The notes under the pieces: model-generated
What the model was told of the DNA's origin: nothing
The model's database searches: none
What the model saw: the letters and a program-made list of their open reading frames with translations, nothing else
Made by a program: the position numbers and the translations under genes
Virus record (IMG/VR): IMGVR_UViG_3300017917_003781
Span: 1 to 32,967 of that record
Strand: one strand, 5' to 3'
Source of the DNA: a virus
Length of the DNA stretch: 32,967 nt
Part shown: positions 29,122 through 32,967 of the stretch, piece after piece
Numbering within the stretch: position 1 is the stretch's first letter
Layout: every line of letters begins with the position of its first letter

Positions 29122-30218
29122 AGATTGGGCAGTTCGTCATAGTCGATAGCATCACTCATCACGCCAATAACATAGTTAGTTGATTCATTTTCCTGTAAGG
29201 CAGTTTGTTTCTTGCTGGTGTCCACATGCTTGTTGAACCATGGAATGGGTGTGCTTCTGGGTGCTGGTTCATGATACTTGATGCCAATCTCTTTGAGTGC
29301 GTTGGCTGCTGTGTAGTCCACAAAGTCTTTTAGGATTTGTGCATTGAGACCAATCACTGGTCCTTTGTTGAACAAGTAGTCAGCCCATTCTTTTTCTTCA
29401 CGGATCACATCCAGGTACATTTGATATACTTCAGCCTCGCATTCTGCTTTGGCAGCGGCAAAGCGAGGATCTTCTTTCACAACCTGATTGATGATCCAGG
29501 CAGTCCATTCCTTGTGTAAGATTTCGTCTTGCAGGATCAACTGAATAATGTTGCCGTTGCCAATAAAGATTTTGTTTTCAACCATGGCCAAACTGGTGGC
29601 AAATGAAACCATAAAGCGGAATGCTTCTAAGGCATACGAAGCATTGAGTGCCAGCCAAATTGCTTTGATATGTGAGTGATCCTTTACAGGAACTTCCAGT
29701 TCTTTTTCGCAGTTGACCATGTGCAAGTGATCGTAATAACGGCCCACACTTGACGCCATGTCCACAATCTCTTTGGTGTCATGGATGGTGTTGAACACAT
29801 CCTTGGGCACATTGTAGATGTTGCGAATGATGTGGCTATAACTGCGGCTATGAATGTTGGTTTCAAAGAAACTCCAGTTATACATCAATGCTTCCAGTTC
29901 AGGTATGCCTACTACAGGAGTAAACACTTGTGCTGGTCCTCGACCTTGCAAACTGTCTAGGGCTGTTTGACGCAAGAGATTGCTGGTAAAGATGTGTTTG
30001 ACTGTGTCACTTGCGTCTTTGAAATCATTGGCATCTTTGGTTAATGAAATTTCTTCTGGCACCCAAAAGAAACCACGAGCCTCTTGCTCAAACTTCACCA
30101 GCTTATTGTATTTGACTTCTTCAAACCGTTGAATGGTCACAGGACCAGCAGGATCTAAAAACATCTTGCGATGCAAGTAATCTGTTTTTGTAGATAGATT
30201 GTATTGTGCTTGACTCAT
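29118..30218 (-). CDS. nrdB: Ribonucleotide reductase class Ia small subunit NrdB
   Basis: 366 residues. The di-iron and radical site is readable: FFETNIHSRSYSHI gives Glu119, His123 and the radical Tyr127, matching E. coli Glu115/His118/Tyr122. SLTKDANDFKDASD and EILHKEWTAW hold the other iron ligands. It makes deoxynucleotides for phage DNA with NrdA. It is separated from nrdA by isocitrate lyase and a small membrane gene, an unusual arrangement. Confidence 0.95.
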   Translation of the reverse strand: MSQAQYNLSTKTDYLHRKMFLDPAGPVTIQRFEEVKYNKLVKFEQEARGFFWVPEEISLTKDANDFKDASDTVKHIFTSNLLRQTALDSLQGRGPAQVFTPVVGIPELEALMYNWSFFETNIHSRSYSHIIRNIYNVPKDVFNTIHDTKEIVDMASSVGRYYDHLHMVNCEKELEVPVKDHSHIKAIWLALNASYALEAFRFMVSFATSLAMVENKIFIGNGNIIQLILQDEILHKEWTAWIINQVVKEDPRFAAAKAECEAEVYQMYLDVIREEKEWADYLFNKGPVIGLNAQILKDFVDYTAANALKEIGIKYHEPAPRSTPIPWFNKHVDTSKKQTALQENESTNYVIGVMSDAIDYDELPNL

Positions 30219-30219
30219 A

Positions 30220-30411
30220 TTACCAATGCCTAATTGTGTTTGCTATGATAAACCCACAGGTTATCACATGTATTATAACCCAAAACGTTTTGAAAAACAA
30301 GGCCCATCGAGCTTCACGCAAGGTTAAAATGGGCACATCTGGACGATCATCGTCTGTGTGCCCCATTAGGTGGCCTGTGGCTCGCGCCCAAATTTTTTCA
30401 AAACTGTTCAA
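30220..30411 (-). CDS. Small membrane protein (63 aa)
   Basis: A soluble N-terminal half with a [11 protein letters not shown] motif, then one membrane helix (about 38-58). ATG overlaps the isocitrate lyase stop as ATGA; nrdB starts 1 nt after its stop. Similar proteins seem common in marine T4-type phages. Function unknown. Confidence 0.6.
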   Translation of the reverse strand: MNSFEKIWARATGHLMGHTDDDRPDVPILTLREARWALFFKTFWVIIHVITCGFIIANTIRHW

Positions 30412-31619
30412 TGGAATTGATCCGTTTCAGTTGAGTGTGCCATGGCCGCAGTTGATGTGGCTCCTACCGCTGTAGAGATGGCATCAAAGTAAGGTACACC
30501 TGCTTCGGATTGATGTTTCACTGTGGTAAATCCTCGGTTGGCAGCCGCAAACTCCAATTGTTGCAAATCAGCGTATGCTGCCATGCCACGTTCTTTGTAT
30601 TGTTCTGCTAAACTAAAGGTAGCAAGGTTAACTGAGTGGAATCCTGCCAGTGTAATGAACTGGAACTTGTAACCCAATTCACCAAGCTCACGCTGGAATG
30701 TTTCACATTCATCTTCGCTCAAGAACTTGCGCCAGTTGAAACTGGGCGAGCAGTTGTAAGCCAACATTTGATCCGGAAACTGATCGTGAATGGCATTGGC
30801 AAACAGTCTGGCCTGTTGAATGTCTGGGGTTGAAGTTTCGAACCACAACAGGTCAGCATAAGGAGCATAGGCTAGGCCACGAGCAATACAAGCATCAATG
30901 CCATTGCGGAAGTGATAGAAGCCTTCTTCTGTGCGAGGACGATCTATAATAAAGTCTTTGTCTAACGGATCATGATCACTTGTGATCAAGGAAGCAGCCT
31001 CGGCATCTGTACGAGCCATGATCACTGTGTCGACGCCTGCTACATCGGCAGCCAAGCGAGCGGCGTTGAGTGTGCGAATCATTTGTGAAGTAGGCACAAG
31101 TACTTTACCACCTAGATGACCACATTTCTTTTCTGACGCTAATTGATCTTCAAAGTGTACACCGCCGGCGCCCGCTTCGATCATGTGGTACATCAACTCG
31201 TATGCGTTCAATGCTCCACCGAAACCAGCCTCAGCGTCGGCCACAATAGGAAGATAGTAATCAATATCACCTTCACCAGTTAGTGCTTGCATTTGATCAG
31301 CACGACGGAAAGCATTGTTGATGCCTTTTACTACCTTGGGCACTGAGTCCACAGGATACAGTGATTGGTCAGGGTATGTGGTGTTGGCTGTGTTGTTGGC
31401 AGCGGCCACTTGCCAGCCACTCAAGTAAATGGCTTTGAGTCCAGCCTTGGCATGTTGCACAGCCATTTGACCATTGTATGCACCCAATGTGTTCACATAT
31501 GGTTCGTTGGCCAGTAGTTCACGCAACTTGTGCGCCCCACGTCGGGCCAATGTGTGTTCAATTTGTAATTAGCCTTGTAATATTTTGACCACTTCTGGTC
31601 CGTAGTTTCGTTTCTTCAT
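30408..31619 (-). pseudogene. aceA: Isocitrate lyase with an in-frame stop near the N-terminus
   Basis: The core from 31550 down is intact: [18 protein letters not shown], the catalytic KKCGH loop, [17 protein letters not shown] and ITLAG. Isocitrate lyase cleaves isocitrate to glyoxylate and succinate in the glyoxylate shunt. The natural start appears to be ATG 31619 (AAAGG, 10 nt after nrdA). Its frame reads MKKRNYGPEVVKILQG, then TAA (31569-31571), then [18 protein letters not shown], which aligns with the E. coli RPYSAEDVVKLRGSVNPECTLAQLG region across the stop. A TTG at 31550 could restart translation but has no SD. It may be a real nonsense mutation, a sequence error or recoding. Confidence 0.85.
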
Positions 31620-31628
31620 GGTATACCT

Positions 31629-32967
31629 TTATAATTTACATGCTTCGCAGTCTTCTTCAAGATCAAAATCTATTTCCTGCATGGGTGTGGGTGCTTCTTC
31701 TTTGACCATCTTGCTGCCGGCTTTGTTGATAAGACTGTAGTAGAATGTTTTGAGTCCCCAGTAGTGTGCCTGCATCAAGTTTCTAGCAATCAGTGTGGTA
31801 GGCACCTTGCGATCGGGCCAGTGTGCTGGATTGTAGAAGGTGTTGGTGGAGATGGACTGGTCAATGTATGCAGCCAACACACACGCAGTTTTCAAATAGC
31901 CCACACAGTCTTTTTGTGCCCACATCAATTGATACTTGTTTTTCAACTTGTGATACTCAGGCACCACTTGTGTGAGTGATCCTGCTTTTGATTCCTTCAC
32001 TGTGATCAAACTCATGGGCATTTCAATGCCATTGGTTGAGTTGATCACCACAGAACTGGACTCCACAGGCGCCACTGCCATTAGTGTGGCGTTGCGCACG
32101 CCGTGTTCTTTCATGAGTGCCCGTAGCGGTTCCCAGTCTAACTCAGGTGAAAAGTCAGTGAGTTCGTTGACTCCGGTGCTACGTCTCTCCCAAGGAAATA
32201 CACCTTTACCGTACCAGGTGCGGTCAGAATCTTTGCAACGGCCTCTTTCCTTTGCAAGTTCAACTGTTGCTTCGGTGAGGTAGAAGGCTTGGTGTTCCAT
32301 CCAGGATTTAACTTCGGCCAAAGCGTCCTTATCACCGTATAGGAGGCCGCGCTTGGCATGCCAGTAAGCCAAGTTAGTAATACCGATACCAAGCGGCTGG
32401 ATTTCGTCATTGGATAGTTGGCTTTGGATTGAGAGGAAGTCTTGGTAGTCAAGGATATTACACAAGGATCTTTGAAGAATGCGACAAGCACGCCGCATGT
32501 CTTCAGGATTCCTGAAGGCACCCCAATTGATACTCCCAAGTGTACAGAGTGCGATACGGCCATTATCGTCGTCCAAGCGTTTGAAAGGTCGGGTAGGTAA
32601 GAGAATTTCACAGCAAAGGTTACTCTGGTAAATGGTGTGATACTCAGGATCAAATGGTCCTTGATTCATCACGTTGTCAATGAACACTAGATAGATACGA
32701 CCAGTGTCTGTTCGCTCCTTAAGTATACCTGATTTGAACACTTCCTCAGCAGACATAGTCTTCTTCCGGAGGTCAGATCTAGCTTCATATTTGACATAAA
32801 GATCTTCAAAAAGAGCAGTGTCTCGGTAGAATGCCTCGTATAAATCCGGCACTTCGTTAGGGTCAAAAAACGTGATCGCTTGTTTGTTTTTAAATCTACG
32901 CCAGAAAAAAGCAGAAAGCACCACCCCATAGTCCATATGTCGGACACGGGTCTCTTCTGTTCCTTGA
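31629..32967 (-). CDS. nrdA: Ribonucleotide reductase class Ia large subunit NrdA, C-terminal part
   Basis: 446 visible residues; the frame runs off the right edge (an apparent Met at 32936 is internal, after RVRHMDYG). NLCCEI carries the thiyl-radical Cys and Glu, ALCTLGSIN the redox Cys, and KTFYY the Tyr pair that relays the radical from NrdB. The C-terminal swinging tail ends CEACKL, that is CxxC rather than the CxxxxC of E. coli. It reduces ribonucleoside diphosphates. isocitrate lyase follows after 9 nt. Confidence 0.95.
   Translation of the reverse strand, partial: QGTEETRVRHMDYGVVLSAFFWRRFKNKQAITFFDPNEVPDLYEAFYRDTALFEDLYVKYEARSDLRKKTMSAEEVFKSGILKERTDTGRIYLVFIDNVMNQGPFDPEYHTIYQSNLCCEILLPTRPFKRLDDDNGRIALCTLGSINWGAFRNPEDMRRACRILQRSLCNILDYQDFLSIQSQLSNDEIQPLGIGITNLAYWHAKRGLLYGDKDALAEVKSWMEHQAFYLTEATVELAKERGRCKDSDRTWYGKGVFPWERRSTGVNELTDFSPELDWEPLRALMKEHGVRNATLMAVAPVESSSVVINSTNGIEMPMSLITVKESKAGSLTQVVPEYHKLKNKYQLMWAQKDCVGYLKTACVLAAYIDQSISTNTFYNPAHWPDRKVPTTLIARNLMQAHYWGLKTFYYSLINKAGSKMVKEEAPTPMQEIDFDLEEDCEACKL

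Noticed and set aside
31569-31571. Alternative genetic code with TAA read as sense
   Set aside because: Many other genes in the window end cleanly at TAA, several in conserved overlaps (TAATG), so general reassignment is excluded.
1-32967. CRISPR array, insertion sequence, integrase or attachment site
   Set aside because: No spaced direct repeats, transposase or integrase motifs were seen. The only tandem repeat is the in-gene 15-nt unit at 1149-1208.

Overview
The window reads as part of a large T4-type (contractile-tailed) phage genome from a Gram-negative, probably proteobacterial, host. The evidence is class Ia ribonucleotide reductase (nrdA/nrdB) with glutaredoxin, a PAAR spike-tip protein beside a virion protein, a T4-type ATP-dependent DNA ligase, a GIY-YIG homing endonuclease, T4-like late promoters (TATAAATA), and densely packed genes with ATGA, TGATG and TAATG overlaps and many very small genes. 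There are no rRNA, tRNA, CRISPR or insertion sequences. Pho-box-like promoters, a phasin, a KKCGH-type isocitrate lyase and ribosomal protein bS21 suggest a host that stores polyhydroxyalkanoate and runs a PhoB regulon. A betaproteobacterium is possible, but the sequence does not prove it.

Layout. 1-3.5 kb: a partial unknown gene, clpP, a cluster of lipoprotein and secreted-protein genes, and a phasin-like gene. 3.6-6.2 kb: small membrane and secreted genes and a class I amidotransferase-like protein. 6.3-9.1 kb: a phosphorus-stress block, pstS behind plcP-agt. 9.1-11.7 kb: a membrane protein, UV-damage endonuclease and an amidinotransferase. 11.8-16.5 kb: a homing endonuclease, a 2OG oxygenase-like protein, a nucleotide-sugar dehydrogenase, a glycosyltransferase and a phosphoesterase. 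16.5-20.9 kb: clpS, hsp20, bS21, clpX and a coiled-coil membrane protein. 20.9-26.1 kb: a structured non-coding stretch, then a long operon with an FG-GAP lipoprotein and DNA ligase. 26.1-33 kb: tail/virion protein, PAAR, glutaredoxin, nrdB, isocitrate lyase (with an in-frame stop) and nrdA running off the right edge.

How the genes fit together. The most striking unit is plcP-agt next to pstS. PlcP and Agt are the phosphate-starvation lipid-remodelling pair of bacteria: phospholipid is cut to diacylglycerol, which is then glycosylated. PstS is the high-affinity phosphate-binding protein. Both transcription units start with the same unusual promoter layout, two PHO-like repeats then 11 nt then TAAATA. 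This suggests that the phage takes over, or is driven by, the host phosphate-stress response to release phosphate for phage DNA. A second theme is proteostasis and translation (ClpX, ClpP, ClpS, Hsp20, bS21). A third is host carbon metabolism (phasin, isocitrate lyase).

Regulation is unusually readable. Six near-consensus sigma70 promoters with extended -10 elements can be seen, two placed so that transcription would begin exactly on the ATG. T4-like late promoters abut RNA hairpins. One promoter-terminator pair would make a ~69-nt RNA upstream of the clpX-bS21 operon. All functional assignments come from motif recognition by eye; no database search was run.
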